64,000 nt of DNA from positions 1-64,000 of the forward strand of contig NZ_JASE01000003.1 of assembly GCF_000622325.1 (NCBI RefSeq), given 5' to 3'. The position numbers and the translations under genes are program-made. Under the pieces are notes generated by a model. That model searched no databases and was not told the origin of the DNA. It saw nothing but the letters and a program-made list of their open reading frames with translations. Shown one piece after another: positions 46,820-54,781 of this stretch. Numbering within the stretch: the first letter of the stretch is position 1; every line of letters begins with the position of its first letter. The DNA comes from Sulfitobacter geojensis. Its GTDB lineage: Bacteria; Pseudomonadota; Alphaproteobacteria; Rhodobacterales; Rhodobacteraceae.

Positions 46820-47434
46820 ATGGTGCAACCTCTTCACTATCTTCGCGAAAGCCCGAGCCAGACGGCAGGTCCCTATGTGCACATCGGCTGTACGCCTAAT
46901 TTTACCGGTATCGACATCTATGGCGGTGACCTTGGGACGGTGATGAAATCAGGGCCTGTGCAAGGTCAGGAGATCACCATCAAAGGGATCGTTTACGACG
47001 GCACCGGCACGCCCCTGCGTGATGCGATGATCGAAATCTGGCAAGCTGATGCTGCGGGTCTGTTTGCCTCGGCCAATGAAACACGCGGTACAGCGGATCC
47101 TAATTTCACGGGTTGGGGACGATCGCCAGGGGATATGAACACCGGCGAGTTCACTTTTGAAACCGTCAAACCGGGGGCCGTGCCCTTTCCCGACGGGCGG
47201 ATGCAAGCCCCGCATATCACAGCGTGGATTGTCGCACGCGGCATCAACATCGGCCTGCATACCCGCATCTATTTTGCCGACGAACCCGACGCGAATGCTG
47301 CCGATCCGATCCTGACGCGGATTGAACATCAAAACCGTGTGCCGACCCTGCTTGCAGCGCCGCAAGATGACGGCAGCTATCGGTTCGATGTTCACCTGCA
47401 AGGGCCGAACGAAACCATCTTTTTCGATATTTGA
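46820..47434 (+). CDS. pcaG: Protocatechuate 3,4-dioxygenase alpha subunit
   Basis: 204 residues from the ATG at 46820, nine bases after GGAGGG; a TTG at 46814 is less likely. Intradiol dioxygenase fold (ESPSQTAGPYVHIGCTPNF, DAMIEIWQADAAGLFA, FTGWGRSPGD, PHITAWIVARGINIGLHTRIYFAD) without the iron ligands, as expected for the alpha subunit. Forms the active site together with PcaH. Confidence 0.97.
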   Translation: MVQPLHYLRESPSQTAGPYVHIGCTPNFTGIDIYGGDLGTVMKSGPVQGQEITIKGIVYDGTGTPLRDAMIEIWQADAAGLFASANETRGTADPNFTGWGRSPGDMNTGEFTFETVKPGAVPFPDGRMQAPHITAWIVARGINIGLHTRIYFADEPDANAADPILTRIEHQNRVPTLLAAPQDDGSYRFDVHLQGPNETIFFDI

Positions 47435-47441
47435 GGTTCTT

Positions 47442-48269
47442 ATGACCAACCCCTGCATTATCTGTGTCGCGATCACCGGCTCCCTGCCCACCAAAGACAA
47501 CAATCCGGCTGTGCCAATCACCGTCGCAGAACAGATCGAAAGCACGCATCAGGCTTTCGAGGCCGGTGCCAGCATCGCGCATTGCCACGTGCGCGATGAC
47601 GCGGGCAAACCGACCTCCGATCCAGAACGTTTCGCCCGCCTGAAAGAAGGGATCGAGGCGCATTGCCCCGGTATGATCGTCCAACTTTCAACCGGTGGCC
47701 GTTCCGGTTCAGGCCGCGAACGGGGCGGGATGTTGCCGCTTTCGCCTGACATGGCGTCCTTGTCGGTCGGGTCGAATAATTTTCCAACCCGTGTTTATGA
47801 AAACAGCCCTGATCTGGTGGACTGGCTGGCCGCTGAAATGCTGGCGCACAGCGTTAAACCCGAAATCGAAGCCTTTGACCTTGGCCATATCGTACAGGCC
47901 ACGCGGATGGCCGCAGACGGGAGGCTAAAGGGGCCGCTGTATGTGCAGTTTGTGATGGGTGTGAAAAACGCAATGCCGGCTGACGAGCCGATTTTCGACT
48001 TTTACATCGAGACCCTCAAACGGCTTGCACCGGACGCGCAATGGTGTGCTGCGGGTATCGGACCTGCGCAGATTACCATCAACGAATGGGCGATTTCCAA
48101 GGGCGGCCATACCCGTACCGGTCTGGAGGACAACGTGCGTCTGGATCGCGCGCGACTGGCGCCGTCAAACGCGGCACTGGTGCAACGCGCCGTTGATCTA
48201 TGCGAGAAATACGAACGTCCCGTCGCAACATGGCAACAAGCGCGCGAGATACTCGGGCTGCAATCCTAA
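47442..48269 (+). CDS. Beta-keto acid cleavage enzyme (BKACE, DUF849)
   Basis: 275 residues; longer upstream frames overlap pcaG and are rejected. BKACE features: SLPTKDNNPAVPITVAEQIE, zinc site HCHVRDDAG (His-x-His-x-Arg) and GGRSGSGRERGGML. Family members exchange a beta-keto acid with acetyl-CoA to give acetoacetate and a new acyl-CoA. Seven bases after pcaG, it is part of the protocatechuate operon. Beta-ketoadipate is therefore the likely substrate (products succinyl-CoA and acetoacetate), a bypass of the PcaIJ transferase and PcaF thiolase. The substrate is inference; the family is firm. Confidence 0.88.
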   Translation: MTNPCIICVAITGSLPTKDNNPAVPITVAEQIESTHQAFEAGASIAHCHVRDDAGKPTSDPERFARLKEGIEAHCPGMIVQLSTGGRSGSGRERGGMLPLSPDMASLSVGSNNFPTRVYENSPDLVDWLAAEMLAHSVKPEIEAFDLGHIVQATRMAADGRLKGPLYVQFVMGVKNAMPADEPIFDFYIETLKRLAPDAQWCAAGIGPAQITINEWAISKGGHTRTGLEDNVRLDRARLAPSNAALVQRAVDLCEKYERPVATWQQAREILGLQS

Positions 48270-48318
48270 AGGACAGGGGCGCAGGCCACCCCGGATCACG
48301 GCCAACCGTGTCAACGCA

Positions 48319-48330
48319 CTGGTATACCAG
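48319..48330. promoter_or_regulatory. CTGGTATACCAG palindrome upstream of uxaC, candidate GntR-family operator
   Basis: A perfect 12-base palindrome 77 bases before the uxaC ATG. Its core resembles the TTGGTATACCAA-type UxuR/ExuR site of enterics, and its half-site TGGTAT is shared with the three longer operators nearby. Confidence 0.5.
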
Positions 48331-48407
48331 AGGTCGCCTGTGCTAGATCAGGGCAAGCGGGATGCATCCCCTGCCCCATTGCGTCTAACACGGACATTGA
48401 ACAGCTT

Positions 48408-49808
48408 ATGCCTGATCCTGATCGACTGTTTCCATTGGAACGCGCCACAAGAACTCTGGCGCGTTCGCTTTATGAACAGGTAGCAGAGCTGGCGATCATC
48501 AGCCCGCATGGCCATACCGATCCGGCCTGGTTCGCGGGAAATGCGCGTTTTCCCGACCCCGCGCAACTGTTCGTCACGCCTGACCACTACGTCTTTCGCA
48601 TGTTGTTTTCCCAAGGCGTGCCGTTGGAACGTCTGGGGATCGCGCCCCGCGACGGCCGCGCGTTCGAAACAGACGGGCGCGGCATCTGGCGCTTGTTCGC
48701 GCAGCACTATTACCTTTTGCGCGCAACGCCTTCGAAGATGTGGATTGATCACGCATTAAGCGATGTGTTCGGCGTTCAGGACGCATTGTCGGCAGACACG
48801 GCTGATGCGATTTATGACCACCTTTCTACCTGCCTTGCTGATCCGTCCTTTCGCCCCCGTGCCTTGTTTGATCGCTTTGGAATCGAAGCGCTGGCCACAA
48901 CCGACGCCGCATTGGACCCGCTTGCGCATCACGCGACAATCGCAACGTCGGATTGGGGCGGGCGGGTCATTCCAACCTATCGCCCTGATGCCGTTATCGA
49001 CCCTGATGCGGGTGATTTTAGTAAGAACCTGACCGCTTTGGGGCAGGTCACAGGCGAAGATACGCAGACATGGTGCGGGTATCTGAAAGCGCATCAGAAG
49101 CGGCGCCAACATTTCATCAAAATGGGGGCAACGGCCACTGACCACGGGCACCCTGATGCAACAACTGCCGATCTTGGTGGTGCAGAGGCAGAAGCGCTGT
49201 TTGACAAGGTTACCGCCGGTGACGGCACCGCGGAGGATCACAGGTTGTTTCGCGCCCAGATGTTGACCGAAATGGCGCAGATGAGTGTCGAGGACGGGTT
49301 GGTGATGCAAATCCACCCCGGTGCAGACCGCAACCATTCAACGAAGATGTTCGAGACCTTCGGTGCTGACAAGGGCTTTGATATTCCGAAAGCCGCTGAA
49401 TATACCAAAGCGCTGCAACCGCTGCTGAACAAATTCGGCACCGATCCGGCGCTGTCTCTCATCGTATTCACGCTGGACGAGGCAACCTATGCCCGCGAAC
49501 TGGCACCACTGGCCGGGGTTTATCCGGCGTTGAAAATCGGACCGGCTTGGTGGTTCTTTGACAGTCCCGAAGGCATGCGCCGCTACCGTGAAATGACGAC
49601 CGAAACGGCAGGCTTTTACAACACTGTTGGATTTAACGATGATACGCGCGCTTTTTGTTCGATCCCTGCACGCCATGATGTCGCGCGGCGGGTGGATTGC
49701 GGGTATCTTGCCACTTTGGTTGAAACCGGCCGGCTAAGCCGCGCGGATGCGGCAGAGGTCGCCGTGGATCTTGCCTATGGGTTGGCCAAGAGAGCTTATA
49801 AACTTTAG
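48408..49808 (+). CDS. uxaC: Uronate (glucuronate) isomerase
   Basis: 466 residues, normal for UxaC. Metal-site motif ISPHGHTDPAWF near residue 33 and family blocks FFDSPEGMRRYREMTTETAGFYNTVGFNDDTRAFCSIPARHD and VDLAYGLAKRAYKL at the C-terminus. It interconverts D-glucuronate and D-fructuronate (or galacturonate and tagaturonate), the first cytosolic step of hexuronate use; UxuB encoded at 56209 takes the next step. Its own promoter region carries the CTGGTATACCAG palindrome. Convergent with the SDR gene. Confidence 0.97.
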   Translation: MPDPDRLFPLERATRTLARSLYEQVAELAIISPHGHTDPAWFAGNARFPDPAQLFVTPDHYVFRMLFSQGVPLERLGIAPRDGRAFETDGRGIWRLFAQHYYLLRATPSKMWIDHALSDVFGVQDALSADTADAIYDHLSTCLADPSFRPRALFDRFGIEALATTDAALDPLAHHATIATSDWGGRVIPTYRPDAVIDPDAGDFSKNLTALGQVTGEDTQTWCGYLKAHQKRRQHFIKMGATATDHGHPDATTADLGGAEAEALFDKVTAGDGTAEDHRLFRAQMLTEMAQMSVEDGLVMQIHPGADRNHSTKMFETFGADKGFDIPKAAEYTKALQPLLNKFGTDPALSLIVFTLDEATYARELAPLAGVYPALKIGPAWWFFDSPEGMRRYREMTTETAGFYNTVGFNDDTRAFCSIPARHDVARRVDCGYLATLVETGRLSRADAAEVAVDLAYGLAKRAYKL

Positions 49809-49822
49809 GTTTTGTTGCGAAA

Positions 49823-49854
49823 CGCGCGCGCTGTCCCAAAGACATGCGCGCGCG
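49823..49854. terminator. Strong hairpin between convergent uxaC and SDR genes
   Basis: Nine-base arms CGCGCGCGC and GCGCGCGCG, with TGTC/GACA extending the pairing into the loop. On the minus strand it is followed by TTTCGC, so it probably ends the SDR transcript. U-run is short in both directions. Confidence 0.5.
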
Positions 49855-49863
49855 ACCGGCGCT

Positions 49864-50607
49864 TTAGCTGAACAGCATTCCGCCGTTGATGTCGACATTG
49901 GTACCCGTAATGAAACCGCTGTCGTCACTGGCAAGGAACACCACCAGATTAGCCACATCCACTGGCAATCCCTGACGTCTGACCGGAGCTGAGGCTTCCA
50001 GTCCACGACGCGCGGCATCGGGTGTGTGAATGTTGTGAAAATCGGTATCAATCATGCCGGGGCAAATGGCGTTGACCCGCACATCCGGCCCCAGTTCTTT
50101 GGCCAGCCCCCGCGTCATCGTCATTACGGCACCCTTTGACGCGGCATAAGCAACCGAGCCCGGTCCGCCGCCGTCCCTGCCGGCCTGACTGGCCAGATTG
50201 ACGATGGTGCCGGATGTCAGATGGGGCAAACTGGCCTTGGTCATCATAAAGGTGCTGGTCAGGTTCAGATCCATCACCGCATTCCAGTGATCCAGCGACA
50301 TTTCCGCGATGGTTTTGCGCGCGATCAAGCCGCCGGTGTTGTTCACCAGCACATCAATGCTGCCGTACGCGTCAAGCGTGGCCTTAACCAAGGCATCGAC
50401 ACCGTCCTGCGTATTCAGGTCACCTTGTTTTGCAAATGCCTTGCCCCCTGCCGCAGTAATTTCGGCAACTGCGGCGTCGGCACCTTCGCTGCTGGAGTAA
50501 TAATTCAGGGCAACATTGGCCCCCTCGGCAGCAAGCGCAACCGCACAAGCCCGCCCGATGTCACGCCCCGCGCCGGTCACTATTGCGGTTTTTCCCTCTA
50601 GCTTCAT
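49864..50607 (-). CDS. SDR-family oxidoreductase, probable uronate/deoxy-uronate reductase (KduD/DEH-reductase type)
   Basis: 247 residues. Classical SDR: Rossmann TGAGRDIG, NNTGG, catalytic Ser/Tyr/Lys in VNLASQAG and YAASKGAVM, and a C-terminal DINGGMLFS. A GGAG ribosome site precedes the ATG, and an operator shared with kdgF and dctP sits 69 bases upstream. In unsaturated-uronate pathways an SDR makes or consumes 2-keto-3-deoxygluconate (KduD, or DEH reductase of alginate users). Which one this is cannot be decided from sequence alone. Confidence 0.85.
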   Translation of the reverse strand: MKLEGKTAIVTGAGRDIGRACAVALAAEGANVALNYYSSSEGADAAVAEITAAGGKAFAKQGDLNTQDGVDALVKATLDAYGSIDVLVNNTGGLIARKTIAEMSLDHWNAVMDLNLTSTFMMTKASLPHLTSGTIVNLASQAGRDGGGPGSVAYAASKGAVMTMTRGLAKELGPDVRVNAICPGMIDTDFHNIHTPDAARRGLEASAPVRRQGLPVDVANLVVFLASDDSGFITGTNVDINGGMLFS

Positions 50608-50675
50608 GAATTTGCTCCATTGGTTTGCGTCGACCCAGGATCATGCCGATCTTGCTGGCTTCCTGATCTGTAATC

Positions 50676-50693
50676 TGGTATGCTAGAATACAT
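50676..50693. promoter_or_regulatory. GntR operator copy 1 (SDR/gntR divergent region)
   Basis: TGGTATGCTAGAATACAT, aligned with two other sites at 51721 and 57441 to the palindrome TGGTATNCTAGNATACCA. Lies 69 bases before the SDR start and about 190 bases before gntR, so it could control both. Confidence 0.7.
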
Positions 50694-50886
50694 CTTGGTT
50701 TGAAATGCAATGACAAACTGACCGACTCCATGCCGCAACACGGAAACTTAACGGTTGTAGGGGCTGGCGCTATACCCGATCCGGCTTTAACCGATGGACC
50801 TCGCGGCAATGGGCAGGCTGCGCTAAAGGGTAGGATGGCAAATCGAACCTCCATCCATTAGGTTGCCCGGAAAAAGAGGAATGAAA

Positions 50887-51570
50887 ATGTCATCACTAGC
50901 ACGCACCAAAGAACGCAGAACCAGCGTCGACGTTGTGTTCGATGACCTCTACGATGCTATTGTGACGCTTGAGATGTTGCCCGGTGCCAAAATCTCCGAA
51001 GCGGAAATTGCGGCAAAGTTCGGCGTGTCACGTCAACCGGTACGGGACGCTTTCAGCCGGCTCGATAACCTTGGCCTGCTGTTGATCCGGCCGCAAAAAG
51101 CAACCGAAGTGAAACGGTTCTCGCTGTACGAAGTCACCAAATCCCGCTTTGTGCGTTCCAGCGTCGAAGCCGAGGTCTTGCGGCGCGCTGCTGATTGCGC
51201 GACCGAGGCAGACGGCAAGATGCTAGACTCCAATCTGGCGCGACAAGCGCTGGCTGTTGACGATGGAAATTACGAAGAATTCACGGATCTGGACTATGCC
51301 TTTCACAAAACGCTATGCGCGATTGCAAAGGTCGAATTCGCCTTTGAGGTTATTTCCTTTGAGAAAAGCCGCGTTGACCGTTTGTGCCGTTTGAGCCTGT
51401 CCAAGGAAGACCGAATGGGCCAGCTGTTGGAAGATCACCGTGCGATTGCCGAAGGTATCAAGGCGGGTGACAGGGAACGCGCCGTTGAGGCGGGGATGCT
51501 CCACCTTACCCGGCTTGACGCAACGATTGATGCGATATTCGCACGTAACCCCGAGTATTTCGAAGACTAA
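50887..51570 (+). CDS. GntR-family (FadR-type) regulator of uronate catabolism
   Basis: 227 residues from the ATG at 50887, placed six bases after GAGGA; an ATG at 50881 abuts that site. N-terminal winged helix (LEMLPGAKISEAEIAAKFGVSRQPVRDAFSRLDNLGLL) and a C-terminal FCD helical ligand domain with the metal-site pattern D..FHKTLCAIA...H...A. Flanked by uronate genes and by two copies of a palindromic operator, with a third before kdgF; likely the local repressor, released by a uronate or keto-deoxy intermediate. Confidence 0.9.
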   Translation: MSSLARTKERRTSVDVVFDDLYDAIVTLEMLPGAKISEAEIAAKFGVSRQPVRDAFSRLDNLGLLLIRPQKATEVKRFSLYEVTKSRFVRSSVEAEVLRRAADCATEADGKMLDSNLARQALAVDDGNYEEFTDLDYAFHKTLCAIAKVEFAFEVISFEKSRVDRLCRLSLSKEDRMGQLLEDHRAIAEGIKAGDRERAVEAGMLHLTRLDATIDAIFARNPEYFED

Positions 51571-51598
51571 CCTCCCCCGGCTTTTGCCATAGTTTGCG

Positions 51599-51640
51599 AA
51601 AACCCTGTCATCGGCAAGCGCCCCGATGGCAGGGTTTTTG
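51599..51640 (+). terminator. Rho-independent terminator after gntR
   Basis: Arms AACCCTGTCATCGG and CCGATGGCAGGGTT pair with one G-U, loop of eight bases, followed by TTTTTG. It separates gntR from the dctP operon. Confidence 0.85.
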
Positions 51641-51720
51641 CGTGTTTAGACCCTTCTTTTTGCCAAAACCGTTCCGATAAGGGCTCCTCAAAATCTGGGT
51701 AATTGACTCATCCCCGCACT

Positions 51721-51738
51721 TGAAATACTAGTATCCCA
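51721..51738. promoter_or_regulatory. GntR operator copy 2 (upstream of TRAP dctP)
   Basis: TGAAATACTAGTATCCCA, containing the perfect palindrome ATACTAGTAT. Matches the 50676 and 57441 sites and lies 119 bases before the dctP ATG. Confidence 0.75.
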
Positions 51739-51857
51739 ATTGCCGCAGAGACTCAGGGTTTGCTTGAGCGGAGCACGGCAAGAACAGGAATATCTTCTGG
51801 CATGTCCGGGCGATCCGGCCGCTGAAGGGAACCAATATGATCGGGAGGGATCAGAAT

Positions 51858-52850
51858 ATGAATGCGACGACACGACGTAAAACGCTCATCGGGGCCGCAC
51901 TGGTAAGCGCAATGGCCATCGTTGGAACATCAGCAGGCGCAAAAGAACTGCGCGGCTGGAACATCCACGTCGAGGACTATCCGGTTTCCATTGCAATGGA
52001 ATCGTTCATGGCCGAAGTGGCCGAGAAAACCGGAGGTGAAATCACCGGCAAGACCTATCACAACGGCGTTTTGGGCAGCCAGCCGGATGCGATCGAACAA
52101 ATTCGCCTTGGCATCATTGATTTCGGTGAATTCAGCCTTGGACCGATGGGCCAATCGATCCCTGAAACCAACGTTGTTTCCCTGCCCTTCATCTTTAAAT
52201 CCATCCCGCAGATGTATGAATTGATGGATGGTGAAGTGGGCGAGGCCATCGGCGCTGGTATGATGGACAAAGGCATGGTGCCGCTTGGGTGGTACGACGC
52301 CGGGGCGCGGTCGTTTTACAACTCCGTCCGTCCGATCAACACACCCGCCGATGTTGAGGGTCTGAAAGTCCGCGTGATGAGCAACGATCTGTTTGTCGGC
52401 ATGGTCGAATCCATGGATGGGAACGCGACACCGATGGCGTTTGGCGAGGTCTATCAATCCATCAAGACCGGCGTTGTAGACGGGGCAGAGAACAACCCGC
52501 CGTCTTACGAATCCACCAACCACTTCGAAGTGGCCAAGTACTATTCATTGACGGAACACCTCATCATTCCCGAATGTCTGTGCATGAGCCTGAAGACATG
52601 GGAAAAACTGACGCCGGAGCAGCAGACCATCGTGAAAGAGGCCGGTCAGGCCAGCGCGACATTGCAGCGCGAACTGTGGCAGGCGCGTGAAGCGGCAAGC
52701 ATGAAAACCGTTCAGGATGGCGGCACGACCGTGAACAAAATCGCTGACAAAGGTCCGTTTCAGGCCGCAATGGCACCTGTATACCAGACGTTTCTGGCCG
52801 CGAACCCCGATCTTGAAGGTCTTGTCGATATGATCCGCACTGCGGATTAA
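51858..52850 (+). CDS. dctP: TRAP transporter solute-binding protein DctP
   Basis: 330 residues from the ATG at 51858, eight bases after GGGAGGG; an in-frame ATG at 51837 is less well placed. Signal peptide to about residue 28, then a DctP-type periplasmic binding fold: SIAMESFMAEVAEKTGGEITGKTYHNGVLG, TPADVEGLKVRVMSND and the central GVVDGAENNPPSYES segment including the conserved substrate-binding region. By operator and neighbours the ligand is probably a hexuronate. A perfect hairpin follows the gene. Confidence 0.94.
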   Translation: MNATTRRKTLIGAALVSAMAIVGTSAGAKELRGWNIHVEDYPVSIAMESFMAEVAEKTGGEITGKTYHNGVLGSQPDAIEQIRLGIIDFGEFSLGPMGQSIPETNVVSLPFIFKSIPQMYELMDGEVGEAIGAGMMDKGMVPLGWYDAGARSFYNSVRPINTPADVEGLKVRVMSNDLFVGMVESMDGNATPMAFGEVYQSIKTGVVDGAENNPPSYESTNHFEVAKYYSLTEHLIIPECLCMSLKTWEKLTPEQQTIVKEAGQASATLQRELWQAREAASMKTVQDGGTTVNKIADKGPFQAAMAPVYQTFLAANPDLEGLVDMIRTAD

Positions 52851-52866
52851 TGCGGATTTGATCAAG

Positions 52867-52898
52867 CGAAGGCCCGTTTCATCGCAAACGGGCCTTCG
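52867..52898 (+). promoter_or_regulatory. Perfect 13-bp stem-loop between dctP and dctQ
   Basis: Arms CGAAGGCCCGTTT and AAACGGGCCTTCG pair without mismatch around CATCGC. No T-run follows (TCGTCGCG), so it is more likely a 3' stabiliser of dctP mRNA or a partial attenuator that sets binding protein above membrane subunits. Confidence 0.75.
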
Positions 52899-52940
52899 TC
52901 GTCGCGCACTCTTACAGCATTTGATCGCGCAGATGAGGAG

Positions 52941-53477
52941 ATGACGGTGGTGGGACATTCTTCCAAACTTGCCAAGCTTGAGGTGGCAACAGATGCTCTG
53001 CGCAAAGCGTGCATCTTTATCGCATCCGCAGCTTTGGTCCTGTTGGTCTCGACGTTTGGCTGGCTGGTCTTTGGCCGATATGTATTGAACGCCACGCCCA
53101 CATGGGTGGAACAACTGGCCCTGCTGCTGGTGTGCTACATTGCTTTTCTGGGTGCCGCTGCCGGGGTCAAGGAAAACACCCATCTGGGCGTGTCCTTGTT
53201 TCGTGATATGATGCCCGTAGCGGTGCAAAAGGTGTTTATGATCGCTATTGATCTTATCCTTGCAGGGTTCGGTCTGGTCATGCTGATCGCGGGTATTGTC
53301 CTGATGCGATTTGGCTGGGACACGCTTTTACCGATGCTCGATATCCCCGAAAGCTTTCGCACGCTGGCCATCACATCCTGTGGCGCGTTGATCTTTCTTT
53401 TCTCCGGTTTGCGGGCCCTTGTGCGCATTCTTTCTTTCTCGGACTGGCACACAGTCCCTCAAGATCTGGAAATCTGA
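52941..53477 (+). CDS. dctQ: TRAP transporter small membrane subunit DctQ
   Basis: 178 residues. Four membrane segments (about 29-49, 61-80, 101-123 and 142-160) with the DctQ motif VFGRYVLNATPTWVEQLALLLVCYIAFLGAA. GAGGAG directly abuts the ATG at 52941, so the true start may be a GTG at 52947 or 52950. Pairs with DctM to form the sodium- or proton-driven transporter; three bases before dctM. Confidence 0.93.
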   Translation: MTVVGHSSKLAKLEVATDALRKACIFIASAALVLLVSTFGWLVFGRYVLNATPTWVEQLALLLVCYIAFLGAAAGVKENTHLGVSLFRDMMPVAVQKVFMIAIDLILAGFGLVMLIAGIVLMRFGWDTLLPMLDIPESFRTLAITSCGALIFLFSGLRALVRILSFSDWHTVPQDLEI

Positions 53478-53480
53478 CAC

Positions 53481-54761
53481 ATGGGCCTGACCATTCTGCT
53501 GCTCACTTTCGGCTTTTTCGTTGTCGCCGGAATGCCTGTGGCTTTCGCGATGGGGATCGCCGCCGCTTCTGCCTTTTGGTACGAAGGGTTTCCGGCGCTC
53601 ATCACTTTTCAACGGGCGACGGCGGGTGTTTCGGTGTTCTCCCTGCTGGCCATTCCGTTCTTCGTTTTCGCGGGCGAGATCATGCTGCATGGCGGCATCG
53701 CCGCGCGACTGGTGCGCCTTGCCTCTGCTCTTGTGGGTCACCTGAAAGGTGGCCTGGCGATGGTAAATATCTTTTCGTCCATGCTGTTTGGCGGCATTTC
53801 GGGCTCAGCTGTGGCAGATATTTCCGCCCTTGGTTCGCTGCTTATTCCGGTGATGAAAGAACGCGGGTATCGGCCGGATTTTGCGGTCAATGTTACGGTC
53901 ACTTCCTCCATCGCGGGGATTGTCATTCCGCCAAGCCACAACATGATCATCTTTGCCGTCGCCGCCGGTGGTGGCATTTCTGTTTCCAAACTGTTTCTCG
54001 CGGGCGTTATTCCCGGCATGCTGATGTGTTTCAGCCTTGCCGTTGCGGCCTATGTCATGGCGATCAAACACAAATACCCTGCTGAACCGTTCCCCGGCTG
54101 GGGTGTCGTGGGGCGCACCGCTGCGGATGCGATTCCAGGATTTATTACCGCTGTTATTATCGTCGGTGGCACGTTGTCGGGCGTTTTCACCGTCACTGAA
54201 TCCGGTGCATTTGGCGCCCTTTATGCGGTGTTTCTGACCAAGTTTTACTACCGCACCCTGACGTGGCATGCTTTTGTCATGGCCGTAACAGGCGCTGTGC
54301 GCACCACTGCGATGGTGATGATCCTGATCGCGTTTGCCTCGTCCTTTGCCTATCTTCTGGCTCTCTATCAGGTGCCGGGCAAGCTCAGCGATTTGCTGGT
54401 GTCGATCTCTGAAAACCCGATCATTATTCTGCTGATGATCAACCTGATTTTGCTGGTGCTTGGCATGATCATGGACATGGCCGCGTTGATCCTGATCTGT
54501 ACGCCGATCTTCCTGCCCATCGCAAAAGGTTTGGGGATGGATCCCACGCAATTCGGCATCATGATGCTGGTGAACCTCGGGCTTGGGTTATGCACCCCGC
54601 CTGTCGGGACGTGCCTGTTCGTTGGATGTGCCGTGGGCAAGGTCAAGATCGAAGACGCGCTTAAAACGATATGGCCCTTCTATCTGGCCATCCTGTTTGC
54701 GTTGATCCTGATCACATTCGTGCCTGCGTTTTCATTGTGGCTGCCGTCAGTGCTTGGGTAA
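53481..54761 (+). CDS. dctM: TRAP transporter large membrane subunit DctM
   Basis: 426 residues, about twelve membrane helices. Typical DctM blocks: PVAFAMGIAAASAF, MLFGGISGSAVADISALGSLLIPVMKERGY, SSIAGIVIPPSHNMIIFAVAAG and LGLGLCTPPVGTCLFVG. This is the ion-coupled transport channel that receives substrate from DctP. Ends 20 bases from the convergent uxuB stop. Confidence 0.96.
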   Translation: MGLTILLLTFGFFVVAGMPVAFAMGIAAASAFWYEGFPALITFQRATAGVSVFSLLAIPFFVFAGEIMLHGGIAARLVRLASALVGHLKGGLAMVNIFSSMLFGGISGSAVADISALGSLLIPVMKERGYRPDFAVNVTVTSSIAGIVIPPSHNMIIFAVAAGGGISVSKLFLAGVIPGMLMCFSLAVAAYVMAIKHKYPAEPFPGWGVVGRTAADAIPGFITAVIIVGGTLSGVFTVTESGAFGALYAVFLTKFYYRTLTWHAFVMAVTGAVRTTAMVMILIAFASSFAYLLALYQVPGKLSDLLVSISENPIIILLMINLILLVLGMIMDMAALILICTPIFLPIAKGLGMDPTQFGIMMLVNLGLGLCTPPVGTCLFVGCAVGKVKIEDALKTIWPFYLAILFALILITFVPAFSLWLPSVLG

Positions 54762-54781
54762 CGCAGGCAGACGGGGCACGT

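Noticed and set aside
50846..50864. AACCT...AGGTT inverted repeat just before gntR
   Set aside because: Five-base arms only, near the ribosome site; too weak to call an operator or attenuator.
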